From Capilliphycus robustus (GTDB lineage: Bacteria > Cyanobacteriota > Cyanobacteriia > Cyanobacteriales > Microcoleaceae), in assembly GCF_034932365.1 (NCBI RefSeq), contig NZ_JAYGHR010000001.1, positions 197,009-261,008 on the forward strand: a stretch of 64,000 nucleotides of DNA, written 5' to 3'. How positions within the stretch are numbered: the stretch's first letter is position 1; each line of letters starts with the position of its first letter. A model generated the notes under the pieces. That model searched no databases, was not told where the DNA came from, and saw only the letters and a program-made list of their open reading frames with translations. Of this stretch, positions 8,222 to 16,555 are shown one piece after another. Position numbers and translations under genes: made by a program.

Positions 8222-9367
8222 CTACTGAGTCACAGCCACGCCTAAAGCATCTTTAACCCGTTGGCAAAGAATCTCGCCGTTGTGAGCCATACAAGCCCCG
8301 CTAATGATGTCATCTTCAAAGTTGAGGATCAGTTCCCCTTCTTTGGTAGTCATCAGCTTTAAGAGAGCCGAAAGGTTCTTGGCGTAGACTTCTGAAGCGT
8401 GAACAGGCATCGAAGACGGTAAGTTAATCGGGCCAACGATGGTTACACCATGTTTCAGCACGTCTTTTCCGGCTTCGGTACATTCGCAGTTCCCGCCCTG
8501 AGAGGCTGCTAAATCAACCACAACAGAGCCAGCTTTCATCTGAGTCACCATTTCCTCTGTCACCAGTAGAGGGGCTTTTTTGCCGGGAACCTGAGCCGTT
8601 GTAATCACGACATCAGAAGCAGCAACGTGAGTCGTGAGAACTTCACGAGTATGTTGTTTAGCCTTCTCAGAGAGTTCTTTGGCATAGCCGCCTTCAGCTA
8701 CGGTATCTTCTTCGAGGGTGACATCAACAAATTTCGCCCCTAAGCTTTGGACTTGTTCTTTGACTTCGGGACGAACGTCAAAAGCCTCAACCACAGCCCC
8801 TAAACGACGAGCGGTGGCGATCGCTTGTAAACCTGCTACCCCTGCGCCCATAATTAACACTTTGGCAGGGCGAATGGTGCCGGCTGCGGTGGTTAGCATC
8901 GGGAAATATTTCGGTAAAGTTGCAGCCGCAATCAACACCGATTTGTAACCCGCCAGGTTCGCCTGGGAAGACAGCGCATCCATGCTTTGAGCGCGGCTGG
9001 TGCGAGGAATCATTTCCATGCTGAAGGCTGTCACCTGGCGATCAGCCAGCTTTTGAACTAAGCCGGGATTGCCCAAGGGGTTCAAGAATCCGATAATAAT
9101 GCTGCCTTGACGGAGTTTTTCGACTTCAAATTCTTCCAGATAGCCAACTTTCAGCACAATATCGGCTTCACGCCAGACGGTGGCGCTATCACCAATCACT
9201 TTGACACCGACTTCCTCATAAGTGGCATCCGAGAAAAAAGCGCGTTCACCTGCTCCGGCTTCTATCCAGACTTCGATTCCTTGTTTAACCAGTCTGGCTG
9301 CTACCTCTGGCACTAGGGCAACCCGACGTTCATCTACCTGAATTTCTTTGGCGATCGCTATCTTCAT
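8222..9367 (-). CDS. pntAA: NAD(P) transhydrogenase subunit alpha, NAD-binding part
   Basis: 381-residue soluble NAD(H)-binding subunit (domain I) of the transhydrogenase, related to alanine dehydrogenase. The N-terminus (MKIAIAKEIQVDERRVALVPE) is the family signature, the central Rossmann fold shows GAGVAGLQAIATARRLGA at about residue 171, and the RQGSIIIGFLNPL and ASQGGNCE motifs are present. It ends after domain I, as expected for a split alpha subunit. The ATG at 9367 follows an AAGGAG site. It is first in the operon; the 217-base gap to pntAB is unusually long and filled with hairpin repeats. Confidence 0.96.
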   Translation of the reverse strand: MKIAIAKEIQVDERRVALVPEVAARLVKQGIEVWIEAGAGERAFFSDATYEEVGVKVIGDSATVWREADIVLKVGYLEEFEVEKLRQGSIIIGFLNPLGNPGLVQKLADRQVTAFSMEMIPRTSRAQSMDALSSQANLAGYKSVLIAAATLPKYFPMLTTAAGTIRPAKVLIMGAGVAGLQAIATARRLGAVVEAFDVRPEVKEQVQSLGAKFVDVTLEEDTVAEGGYAKELSEKAKQHTREVLTTHVAASDVVITTAQVPGKKAPLLVTEEMVTQMKAGSVVVDLAASQGGNCECTEAGKDVLKHGVTIVGPINLPSSMPVHASEVYAKNLSALLKLMTTKEGELILNFEDDIISGACMAHNGEILCQRVKDALGVAVTQ

Positions 9368-9832
9368 GTCATAAACTCTCCTTATGCTTTACTTAGAGTC
9401 ACCAGTGAGCGTCGGGGGAATTCATCAATTACCCGTACCCGTTACCTGTCATTCAGTGAGCCGTTTTTCTCAGGGATTAGAATTAAGGGGGGAAGTAACC
9501 AACCTCTAACCCCAAACCCCAAATCCGCTAGCCCTTTAACCGATTTATGGGTGACTGTTCACTGTTACGGTAAAAGCTGTCTACTGGTACTGATCAACAG
9601 CAGTCGGATCTGCCGCCGATCCCTTCGGTCTTGTAGCTTATTTAATTTTCCATGCCCAATCTTGAACACAACCTCCGATGGACACAACTCGACACCACGC
9701 TTACCGTTGTGTCACAATAACTTATCTTTCTGCATCCTAAGCCCAATTTTGACTAAGCATTTCGTATCTTTAACTTGTTTTTATGTCGTTCAGCGTTTGT
9801 GAATAAAATTTCAGTTTGTTACAGGAGTGTTT
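9368..9832. other. Intergenic region between divergent pntAA and the DUF2808 gene
   Basis: This region should contain the pnt promoter on the minus strand and the promoter of the DUF2808 gene on the plus strand. It has no convincing coding frame, and the open stretches within it lack ribosome sites and homology signals. Low-complexity CCCCAAACCCCAAAT sequence occurs near 9510. Confidence 0.5.
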
Positions 9833-10342
9833 ATGCGACGTTTTTTTTCGACTCTTGCGCTCACCAGTGTCTTGTTTTCAAGCCTTCCGGTTGCCAGTTT
9901 GGCTCAAGGAACCCCTGGAATTACGTTGTTTGGGGGGCCAGAACAAGCAAATCTTCTGAATTTTTATCTGCAAAGCGGTCGGGCTGGGCGCTGGGATCGC
10001 TATAAACTTAGAATTCCTGCCAATAAACTTAACTTGGCTGTAGCGTTGATCTCGATTACCTATCCCGAGTATTACAAAGGAAAATTTGACCCGAATAAAA
10101 TTGAAGTGAGAATCGAAGGCGAATCTGTCGCTCTAGAGGAAGTCGTTTGGGATGCTGAAAATCATTTTATCGAGATTTATCCGGCTGAACCGATTCCGGC
10201 GGGCAATAAAATCGAGATTGTCATGTCAAATGTCAGAAATCCCACATTTGGGGGAATGTACCATTTCAATGCGAATATCCGCACCCCCGGAGATGTTCCC
10301 CTATTGCGGTATGTGGGAACTTGGGTTTTGAGTATTGACTAG
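9833..10342 (+). CDS. Exported DUF2808-family protein
   Basis: 169-residue secreted protein of the mainly cyanobacterial DUF2808 family. A signal peptide (RRFFSTLALTSVLFSSLPVASLAQG) precedes the conserved block with RYKLRIPANKL, ITYPEYYKGKFDPNKIEVR and EIVMSNVRNPTFGGMYHFNA. The function of the family is unknown; the members are small periplasmic or outer-surface proteins. The ATG at 9833 is chosen because AGGAG lies at 9823-9827, five bases before it; the GTG at 9827 overlaps that site. It stands alone ahead of the rpmH cluster. Confidence 0.85.
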   Translation: MRRFFSTLALTSVLFSSLPVASLAQGTPGITLFGGPEQANLLNFYLQSGRAGRWDRYKLRIPANKLNLAVALISITYPEYYKGKFDPNKIEVRIEGESVALEEVVWDAENHFIEIYPAEPIPAGNKIEIVMSNVRNPTFGGMYHFNANIRTPGDVPLLRYVGTWVLSID

Positions 10343-10460
10343 AGTTCAAGGTTTTTATTTTTTGAAGTCAGCCCCCTAGCTGGGTGTTTTTGAGTTTAGC
10401 TAAATGTGATAAAGTTAGAGATTGGGACTTTTTTTTGTGGAAACCTGGGAGTAAAAAACA

Positions 10461-10598
10461 ATGGCTCAACAAACGTTGAAAGGAACGAACCGAAAGAAAA
10501 AGAGAGTATCAGGTTTTCGGGTGCGGATGCGAACCAAAAATGGTCAAGCGGTGATTAAAGCGCGTCGGAAAAAAGGACGCGCTCGTTTGTCGGTCTAG
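10461..10598 (+). CDS. rpmH: 50S ribosomal protein L34
   Basis: A 45-codon gene encoding ribosomal protein L34, a very basic component of the large subunit. The protein starts MAQQTLKGTNRKKKRVSGFR and continues VRMRTKNGQAVIKARRKKGR, the universal L34 pattern. A GGGAG ribosome site precedes the ATG. It opens the conserved cluster rpmH-rnpA-PH protein-yidC-jag, as in most bacteria near the old oriC neighbourhood; in cyanobacteria this cluster is kept apart from dnaA. Confidence 0.97.
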   Translation: MAQQTLKGTNRKKKRVSGFRVRMRTKNGQAVIKARRKKGRARLSV

Positions 10599-10656
10599 TG
10601 GGTTGAATGATCCAAAAGCCGCCGATCGCCAATTCTACTGTTGAGATTCGGGTGAG

Positions 10657-11064
10657 ATGTTACCCAAAGTTAACCGACTCTGGCATCCCCAAGACTTTAA
10701 ATCCGTTTACACTCGTGGAGTGCATCGCAAGACTTCTCATCTAACCCTGAGAGCATTACGATGTTCTCCTCAAGCTGTCAAAAGTCAAAAAACAGCTAAT
10801 CAGACGACAGTGCGACCGACTCGCATCGGGATTTCGATTAGCCAAAAAGTCAGTAAACAAGCGGTGATTCGCAACCGAATTAAACGACAAATTCGGGCAG
10901 CATTCCGTCAACTGTTGCCGAAGCTGTCGAGCGGTTGGGATATTGTTATCGTGGTCAAACCAACAGCATTAGAGTGCAATTCTGACAAATTTCTGCAAGA
11001 ATTAGAACTGTTGTTGGTACAAGCAGAGGTAATCAATGGCTACTCGCGAGGAAACATTTTATGA
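10657..11064 (+). CDS. rnpA: Ribonuclease P protein component
   Basis: 135-residue basic protein that helps the RNase P RNA bind and cleave precursor tRNA 5' leaders. The diagnostic RNR motif is present in AVIRNRIKRQIRAAFR (about residues 76-91), along with the N-terminal RLWHPQDFKSVYTRG and the C-terminal GWDIVIVVKP strand. A short insert rich in Q, K and T (around residues 45-57) is typical of cyanobacterial versions. It lies 58 bases after rpmH, and its end overlaps the next gene by 29 bases in another frame. Confidence 0.96.
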   Translation: MLPKVNRLWHPQDFKSVYTRGVHRKTSHLTLRALRCSPQAVKSQKTANQTTVRPTRIGISISQKVSKQAVIRNRIKRQIRAAFRQLLPKLSSGWDIVIVVKPTALECNSDKFLQELELLLVQAEVINGYSRGNIL

Positions 11065-11419
11065 GGGAGGCCCCCATGTGGGAGACCTGATCCTCAATCT
11101 ATTGATCGGACTGACGATTATCGGGTTGCCCCTGGCTGTTGGTGCAGTGGTGAGGGCTTTATGGTTGCGCTACCGCATTACCACCCGTCGGGTTTCAGTG
11201 GTCGGCGGCTGGATGGGAGGCGAGCGCACCGATATCGTTTACTCAGAAATTGTCAAAGTTGCGAAAGTGCCAAGGGGATTTGGACTGTGGGGAGATATGG
11301 TGCTGACCCTCAGAAATGGTAGTCGCCTAGAACTACGCGCCCTTCCCCGATTTCGAGAAATCAACGATTTTATTGAAGAAAAAATTGCTTTGAAGGCGAA
11401 GCAATCTAGTGGCAACTAA
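11036..11419 (+). CDS. PH-domain (YdbT/DUF304-like) membrane protein
   Basis: 127-residue protein with two closely spaced hydrophobic stretches near the N-terminus (ILNLLIGLTIIGLPLAVGAVV) followed by a bacterial PH domain: YRITTRRVSVVGGW, TDIVYSEIVKVAKV, GDMVLTLRNGSRLELRAL. It probably sits in the inner membrane with the PH domain in the cytoplasm. It is a constant member of the cyanobacterial rpmH-rnpA-yidC cluster, suggesting a role linked to membrane-protein insertion, but no function is proven. The 29-base overlap with rnpA indicates translational coupling. Confidence 0.85.
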   Translation: MATREETFYEGGPHVGDLILNLLIGLTIIGLPLAVGAVVRALWLRYRITTRRVSVVGGWMGGERTDIVYSEIVKVAKVPRGFGLWGDMVLTLRNGSRLELRALPRFREINDFIEEKIALKAKQSSGN

Positions 11420-11605
11420 GGCTCAAAAAGATTTTTGTCAAAATTTTGTCAAAATAAACTCAGTTAAATCGCCAAGTTCCTCCCCGATTTTCACGGCATT
11501 TTCAGATCCAGAAGATCAAACAATCAATCATCCCCACAAGGGCAGAGAGATTGTGTAAATTAGTGATAAAAGACTCGCAAGCAGATAGATTATCTCATAA
11601 GACGA

Positions 11606-12778
11606 ATGGACTTTGGTATAGGTTTTCTCTCAAACAACATTATGTTGCCGATCCTGGATTTTTTCTACGGGATCGTGCCGAGCTACGGTTTAGCAATCGT
11701 CGCTTTAACGTTAGTCATCCGCTTTGCTCTTTATCCTCTCAATGCTGGCTCTATCCGTAATATGCGCCGCATGAAAGTGACTCAGCCCTTAATGAAAGAT
11801 CGAGTCGAGAAGATTCAGCAACAATACAAGGATGACCCCGTAAAACAACGGGAGGAAATGAGCCGAGTCTACAAAGAACTTGGTAATCCCTTGGCCGGAT
11901 GCTTCCCCTTGTTACTTCAGATGCCGATTTTATTTGCGCTGTTTGCCACGTTGCGAGGATCACCGTTTTCCGATGTCAACTACACGGTAGAGCTAGAAAT
12001 CTTTCCGAAGGAACAGATCGAACGCATTCAACCGCAAGCCTATACCACCAAACCGCAAAACGTTTACATCGCCGATGGTGTTCACTTCTCCACTGTGGCT
12101 TTGCTACCGGGAGGAAATCGCCTGGTTGAAGGAGAAACGGCAAAGGTAGAATTAGAAACGGCTCAGGGTGAATCCCTAAAAGCTAAACTGGGAAACTATC
12201 CAGATACTCAATTCAAACAGAAATGGACTGTACTCAAAGGATCAGAAAAAGTTCAGATCGATGATCAAGGTAATATCGTTGCCTTAGAACCCGGACAAGC
12301 GACCCTACAAGGCACCTTAAAAGGAATTGCTGCGGATAAAGGCTTTCTGTTTATCGATGCTCTGGGTCGAGTCGGTGCCTTTGATGAAGATGGCGTGATT
12401 CACTGGGACATTGTAGGCATGATTTTAACCTTTGGGATCAGCCTGTATCTAAACCAAGTTCTCTCTGGGCAAGGAGCCAGTGCGAGTAGCGGAAATCCTC
12501 AGCAGGATACGATCAATAAAATTACTCCAGTTCTGTTTACGGGAATGTTTTTCTTCTTCCCCCTTCCGGCGGGAGTATTGTTGTATATGCTGATTGCCAA
12601 CATTTTCCAAACAGCGCAGTCGTTTATCCTCTCACGAGAACCCTTACCGGAGAACCTTCAGAAAATTGTTGAAGAAGCCAATTCCAAAACCGTCAAAGCA
12701 GTCCCTTCATCGGGAGGAGGAACCGGAAAACGAACTTCACTTCCTTTTGAACCCGGAAGTTCTAAAAAGAAAACATGA
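11606..12778 (+). CDS. yidC: Membrane protein insertase YidC/Oxa1 family
   Basis: 390-residue insertase that places proteins into the plasma and thylakoid membranes. The N-terminal helix and LAIVALTLVIRFALYPLN are followed by the charged hairpin loop (KVTQPLMKDRVEKIQQQYKDDP...REEMSRVYKELG) and NPLAGCFPLLLQMPILFALF, all typical of YidC. A soluble segment of about 120 residues with Ig-like character (VEGETAKVELETAQGESLKA, VALEPGQATLQGTLKG) separates it from the last helices, a cyanobacterial feature. The C-terminal tail is basic. The next gene starts within its stop codon. Confidence 0.95.
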   Translation: MDFGIGFLSNNIMLPILDFFYGIVPSYGLAIVALTLVIRFALYPLNAGSIRNMRRMKVTQPLMKDRVEKIQQQYKDDPVKQREEMSRVYKELGNPLAGCFPLLLQMPILFALFATLRGSPFSDVNYTVELEIFPKEQIERIQPQAYTTKPQNVYIADGVHFSTVALLPGGNRLVEGETAKVELETAQGESLKAKLGNYPDTQFKQKWTVLKGSEKVQIDDQGNIVALEPGQATLQGTLKGIAADKGFLFIDALGRVGAFDEDGVIHWDIVGMILTFGISLYLNQVLSGQGASASSGNPQQDTINKITPVLFTGMFFFFPLPAGVLLYMLIANIFQTAQSFILSREPLPENLQKIVEEANSKTVKAVPSSGGGTGKRTSLPFEPGSSKKKT

Positions 12779-13263
12779 TGCAAGCAATGGATGAAGATCA
12801 AATGCAACAGGGCAAAGAATGGCTAGAAGAACTCCTCAAAGTCGGGGCGCTCTCCTCAGCCGTTCAAGTTGCTCAAGAAGAAGACAGTTGCTGGTTAACC
12901 ATTAATGAAATAAACCTCTCTGCCAAACAAATTACAGCCTTAACAGGTTTCAATGGTGAAGTGTTGGATGCTCTTCAATACTTGATTAACACCGTCGTCA
13001 ATTTGGGTAAAGAAGAAGAGGAAAAAGCGGCTTACACTGTAGAATTAAACGGATATCGATTCCGTCGTTATCAAGAACTCAGCGCCTTAGCTGAAAATGC
13101 CGCCAAACAAGTTCGACAAACCGGAGTAGAACTAGAGATTAAATCTCTCTCCTCGGTAGAACGCCGCTTAATTCATAACATCTTGAAAGACAGCGAAGAT
13201 ATCGAAACCTACAGTCGAGGACAAGAACCTGACCGTCGGTTAGTCATCAAGGTCAAAAGTTAG
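12775..13263 (+). CDS. jag: Jag/KhpB-like KH-R3H RNA-binding protein
   Basis: 162-residue cytoplasmic RNA-binding protein with a KH domain (about residues 35-95, including LTGFNGEVLDALQYLINTVV) and a C-terminal R3H domain (SSVERRLIHNILKDSEDIETYSRGQEPDRRLVIK). The family (Jag, EloR, KhpB) binds small RNAs and mRNAs and affects cell elongation in some bacteria. Compared with Firmicute Jag it lacks the N-terminal Jag_N domain. The gene starts inside the yidC stop codon (ATGATG), so both are co-translated. ATG at 12787 is an alternative start. Confidence 0.88.
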   Translation: MMQAMDEDQMQQGKEWLEELLKVGALSSAVQVAQEEDSCWLTINEINLSAKQITALTGFNGEVLDALQYLINTVVNLGKEEEEKAAYTVELNGYRFRRYQELSALAENAAKQVRQTGVELEIKSLSSVERRLIHNILKDSEDIETYSRGQEPDRRLVIKVKS

Positions 13264-13314
13264 AAACTCAGCATTTTTATCGTGTCCATTTCCAGTCCTG
13301 GGAGTAGCAGCCTT

Positions 13315-13830
13315 ATGGATGCCATCTACATCCCTCACCTGCTAAAAGTACCTCAGCGCAGTCTAGAGTTTCAGTTTGAGGAATTTCTCCCCGAACTCGA
13401 AACCCTCACACCCGTTAGAGGTCGTTTGAGGGTAACTCATCAAACAACTTACATCGAAGTCACGGCTCAAGCCGAAACGATCGTTACACTCACCTGTCAT
13501 CGGTGTCTCAAACAGTATAACCATCGCTTGAAAGTCGATACATCCGAAATGATTTGGTTGGATGTCTCCGCTCATCAAGCTTCTGTCAATGCCCTAGAGG
13601 TGGAAATGAATGTCGAAGACCTGGTGGAAACCCTATCTCCCCAAGGTCACTTTGAGCCGACAGACTGGTTATATCAGCAATTGTGTTTGCAAACCCCTTT
13701 GCGACAACTGTGTGATGGGCCGTGCGAACCGCCTCAACCCACAGCAAAACCCACAACAACAACTTCAGAAACTTCAGTCGATAGCCGATGGGCGGCTTTA
13801 GAATCTCTCAAACAACAACTATCTGGGTAA
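13315..13830 (+). CDS. YceD/DUF177 family protein
   Basis: 171-residue protein of the YceD family, which in E. coli affects 23S rRNA accumulation and is usually encoded near rpmF. The conserved core has VRGRLRVTHQTTYIEV, the TCHRCLKQYNH cysteine pair, MNVEDLVETL and the C-terminal LCDGPC motif, which together may bind a metal. A disordered T/P-rich segment (PTAKPTTTTSE) precedes the final helix. The ATG at 13315, with GGGAG ten bases upstream, gives the N-terminus MDAIYIPHLLK expected of cyanobacterial homologues; a GTG at 13282 would add 11 residues. It lies 51 bases after jag on the same strand. Confidence 0.85.
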   Translation: MDAIYIPHLLKVPQRSLEFQFEEFLPELETLTPVRGRLRVTHQTTYIEVTAQAETIVTLTCHRCLKQYNHRLKVDTSEMIWLDVSAHQASVNALEVEMNVEDLVETLSPQGHFEPTDWLYQQLCLQTPLRQLCDGPCEPPQPTAKPTTTTSETSVDSRWAALESLKQQLSG

Positions 13831-13911
13831 AATCCCCATCTGCAAGCAAAAACCCTAAATCAATTCCCCCTTAAAGTTGCTGAAGTTGAACTAGCCACCA
13901 TCAAAAGCCGG

Positions 13912-15429
13912 ATGACCAAATTTAGTGAGGAGTTGGAGTTACTCCTGCGATCGCGCTACTCCTTAATCTACATTCCCACCTTAGAAGAAGAGCGGATTGA
14001 AATGGCGATCAAACAATCCGCCAAACAGCAAGGAAATCGAGCCGTCTATATTTGGGATTTTGTGGAAGGCTATCAAGAAGGCAATCCGAATGACCAGGGA
14101 TTTGGCTGCCGAAATCCTCTTCAGGCGCTAGAATTTGTCGAAAAACTGGCAGATTCTAGCCCCGCGATTTTCATTTTACGGGACTTTCATCGCTTCCTCG
14201 ATGACCTCTCAGTTTCTCGTAAACTTCGCAATCTCGCCAGACGCTTAAAGTCTCAACCGAAAAATATTATTCTCATCTCGCCGCAGGTGGCAATTCCCCA
14301 AGACTTGAGTGAAGTGCTAACGGTTCTAGAATTTCCTTTACCCGATCGCCCGGAAATTCAAGCTGAGGTTGAACGGTTATTAGCCGCCACAGGACATCGG
14401 CCCGATGTTCGTCAACTTGATGAGATGGTGCGCTCTTTTCAAGGACTTTCTATTGAACGCATCCGCCGGATTTTAGCGAAAGCGATCGCCACTCACGGAG
14501 AACTGCGTCTCGATGATCTCGATCTGATTTTAGAAGAAAAACGGCAAACGATTCGCCAAACTCAAATTCTAGATTTCTATCCCGCCCAAGAAAATATTTC
14601 CGATATCGGAGGCTTAGATAACCTCAAAGATTGGCTACTACGGCGGGGAAGTGCCTTTTCCCAACAGGCTCGACAGTATGGCTTACCTTATCCGCGAGGA
14701 TTGCTGCTCGTCGGAATTCAAGGCACCGGAAAATCCCTCACCGCAAAAGCGATCGCTCACCATTGGCACCTACCCCTATTACGCTTGGATGTGGGGCGGT
14801 TATTTGGGGGTTTAGTGGGAGAATCCGAATCAAGAACCCGACAAATGATTCAACTCTCAGAAGCCCTTGCGCCCTGTGTGTTGTGGATAGATGAAATTGA
14901 TAAGGCGTTTTCGGGAATGGATGGCCGAGGGGATTCTGGAACCGCTAATCGCGTGTTTGGGACGTTCATCACCTGGTTGGCTGAAAAAACCTCACCTGTG
15001 TTTGTGGTGGCGACGGCTAATAATATTCAGTCTTTACCGCCGGAAATTTTGCGGAAGGGGCGATTTGATGAAATCTTCTTTGTCGGTTTACCTTCCCAGG
15101 AAGAACGACTAGCTATTTTTGAGGTGCATTTATCCAAACTACGGCCTCATGGCATCAAAAATTATGATATAAACCGTTTAGCTTATGAAACTCCCGATTT
15201 TTCAGGGGCTGAAATTGAACAAATTCTGATTGAAGCGATGCACATTGGTTTTAGTCAAAATCGTGACTTTACCACTGAAGATATTTTAGAAGCTGCCAGT
15301 CAAATCGTTCCCTTGGCTCGTACCGCCCAAGAACAAATTCAATTTCTGCAACAGTGGGCGGCGGCGGGGAAAGCACGGCTGGCGTCTCGCAATAGCAATC
15401 TGAGTCCTCGCTTTCCCCCCGAGGATTAA
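13912..15429 (+). CDS. AAA+ ATPase, Ycf46 type
   Basis: 505-residue AAA+ ATPase of the Ycf46 family found in cyanobacteria and algal plastids. The N-terminal half (FSEELELLLRSRYSLIYIPT, FILRDFHRFLDD, VLEFPLPDRPEI) is a degenerate ATPase-like domain. The C-terminal AAA domain has Walker A GIQGTGKSLTAK (about residues 268-279), Walker B VLWIDEIDKAF, the sensor-1 region VVATANNIQSLPPEIL and the arginine-finger region RKGRFDEIFFVGLP. Reports link Ycf46 to CO2 uptake and photosynthesis regulation in Synechocystis, but its biochemical target is unknown. It lies 81 bases downstream of yceD and may be in the same transcript. Confidence 0.88.
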   Translation: MTKFSEELELLLRSRYSLIYIPTLEEERIEMAIKQSAKQQGNRAVYIWDFVEGYQEGNPNDQGFGCRNPLQALEFVEKLADSSPAIFILRDFHRFLDDLSVSRKLRNLARRLKSQPKNIILISPQVAIPQDLSEVLTVLEFPLPDRPEIQAEVERLLAATGHRPDVRQLDEMVRSFQGLSIERIRRILAKAIATHGELRLDDLDLILEEKRQTIRQTQILDFYPAQENISDIGGLDNLKDWLLRRGSAFSQQARQYGLPYPRGLLLVGIQGTGKSLTAKAIAHHWHLPLLRLDVGRLFGGLVGESESRTRQMIQLSEALAPCVLWIDEIDKAFSGMDGRGDSGTANRVFGTFITWLAEKTSPVFVVATANNIQSLPPEILRKGRFDEIFFVGLPSQEERLAIFEVHLSKLRPHGIKNYDINRLAYETPDFSGAEIEQILIEAMHIGFSQNRDFTTEDILEAASQIVPLARTAQEQIQFLQQWAAAGKARLASRNSNLSPRFPPED

Positions 15430-15522
15430 GCTATAGTTAAATTCTCTTTGACTCAGGTATCGTTAAATTCTCTTTTAATATTGATGTCTTATCGCTCACC
15501 CCTGACAACTTCCCGTTCACCT

Positions 15523-15975
15523 ATGAGCTTTTACAACCTCTTCAAGTTTTTAGTTGGGTTTGTGTTAGCATTTGTGATTCTGGCAGGTGCTAGCGTTGCG
15601 GCTGCTCTCTATTTTGCGGCTCGGCTCACCGAACTTCCCGAACGACCGACTTTTGCTAACGACGCTCCACCGACGGCTCAAGCGGCTAGCAACACACCGA
15701 AACCGACTCCGACAGCAAATCCGACTCCTAGCCCCACTCCTGCCGCTCCGAAGTTACCAGAGGGCGCGTACAGAGCGGTTGTTGTTCAACCGATTGGCTT
15801 GATTTTACGGGACAATCCGAGTTTTGATGCGAATCGTATTGGCGGGGTCGGTTATCAAGAGGCGGTTATTGTTTTAGAGGAAAGTCAAGATAAAAACTGG
15901 CAGCGTGTGCAGGCGGAAGAGGATAGTAACCGTGTGGGATGGGTTAAAGGTGGTAATACCGAACGACGACAATAG
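15523..15975 (+). CDS. Membrane-anchored SH3-domain protein
   Basis: 150-residue protein with an N-terminal membrane anchor (LFKFLVGFVLAFVILAGASVAAALYF), a disordered linker of PTPTANPTPSPTP repeats and a C-terminal SH3b domain (LILRDNPSFDANRIGGVGYQ, WQRVQAEEDSNRVGWVKGG). It probably reaches into the periplasm to contact the wall. The ATG at 15523 is preferred because the anchor begins there; a TTG at 15448 would add 25 residues from a repeat-containing stretch in which GTTAAATTCTCTTT occurs twice. A terminator lies at 16028-16050. Confidence 0.75.
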   Translation: MSFYNLFKFLVGFVLAFVILAGASVAAALYFAARLTELPERPTFANDAPPTAQAASNTPKPTPTANPTPSPTPAAPKLPEGAYRAVVVQPIGLILRDNPSFDANRIGGVGYQEAVIVLEESQDKNWQRVQAEEDSNRVGWVKGGNTERRQ

Positions 15976-16027
15976 TGCAGAATTTTTTTGATTTTTGAGC
16001 CGCTCAACCCGTTGGAATTTCAGTTGA

Positions 16028-16050
16028 GGCACGATTAAATCGTGTCTTTT
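16028..16050 (+). terminator. Intrinsic terminator
   Basis: GGCACGAT (16028-16035) pairs with ATCGTGTC (16039-16046), one pair being G-T, around a TAA loop and is followed by TTTT. It closes the SH3-protein transcript. Confidence 0.75.
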
Positions 16051-16267
16051 ATCATATAAAAATACAGATACTCAAGATTTTTTATTAAGTTTTAATAATT
16101 GTCAAATTCATTTCGGCTAAAACAGCGAACTATGTTAAGAAAGTTGGACAAAAATCAATCTTAGTTGCAATACCCAATGGATCGCTTCACCACAGAGAGT
16201 CCAAGTGTTAGTGTGATTAGACACATGACAAATGACTGATTAAAAAACTTCATTCGGGAAAAAACAA

Positions 16268-16444
16268 ATGTACAAAAAAGATTCAAAAGGTGATCCCGTC
16301 GTTGCTGTTGTAACGGCTTCCTTGGGTGCTGGGGTCGCAACTTCTTTTGCAGTTGCTCAAGGTCAAAGTCCCTTCGTTGCTTTAGGAATAACAATATTCG
16401 CTGGTCTTGCCGCTTTTCTTCTGGATCGAGCAGGTTTGGTGTAA
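16268..16444 (+). CDS. Small Ala/Gly-rich membrane protein
   Basis: 58-residue frame beginning MYKKDSKGDPVVAVV. After a short charged N-terminus two hydrophobic helices can be seen, VVAVVTASLGAGVATSFAVA and FVALGITIFAGLAAFLL, joined by a QGQSP turn; the GxxxG-like spacing would suit helix packing. A GGGAA tract lies about 7 bases before the ATG. I do not recognise the family. Codon use and the clean two-helix layout make a real small membrane protein likely. It stands alone upstream of the peptidoglycan-binding protein gene. Confidence 0.6.
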   Translation: MYKKDSKGDPVVAVVTASLGAGVATSFAVAQGQSPFVALGITIFAGLAAFLLDRAGLV

Positions 16445-16555
16445 ATCAAAACTGCCTGAGAATAGAGGGCTAATATAGAATAGAACAAACGATAAGTCAA
16501 AGGCGGATTGTCTTTGACTTGTTGTTTCCATAAATTTTTTAGCACCTGAATTATC

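Noticed and set aside
9551..9802. 83-codon plus-strand frame upstream of the DUF2808 gene
   Set aside because: No ribosome site, high Cys and Ser content typical of random frames, and it covers the region expected to hold promoters.
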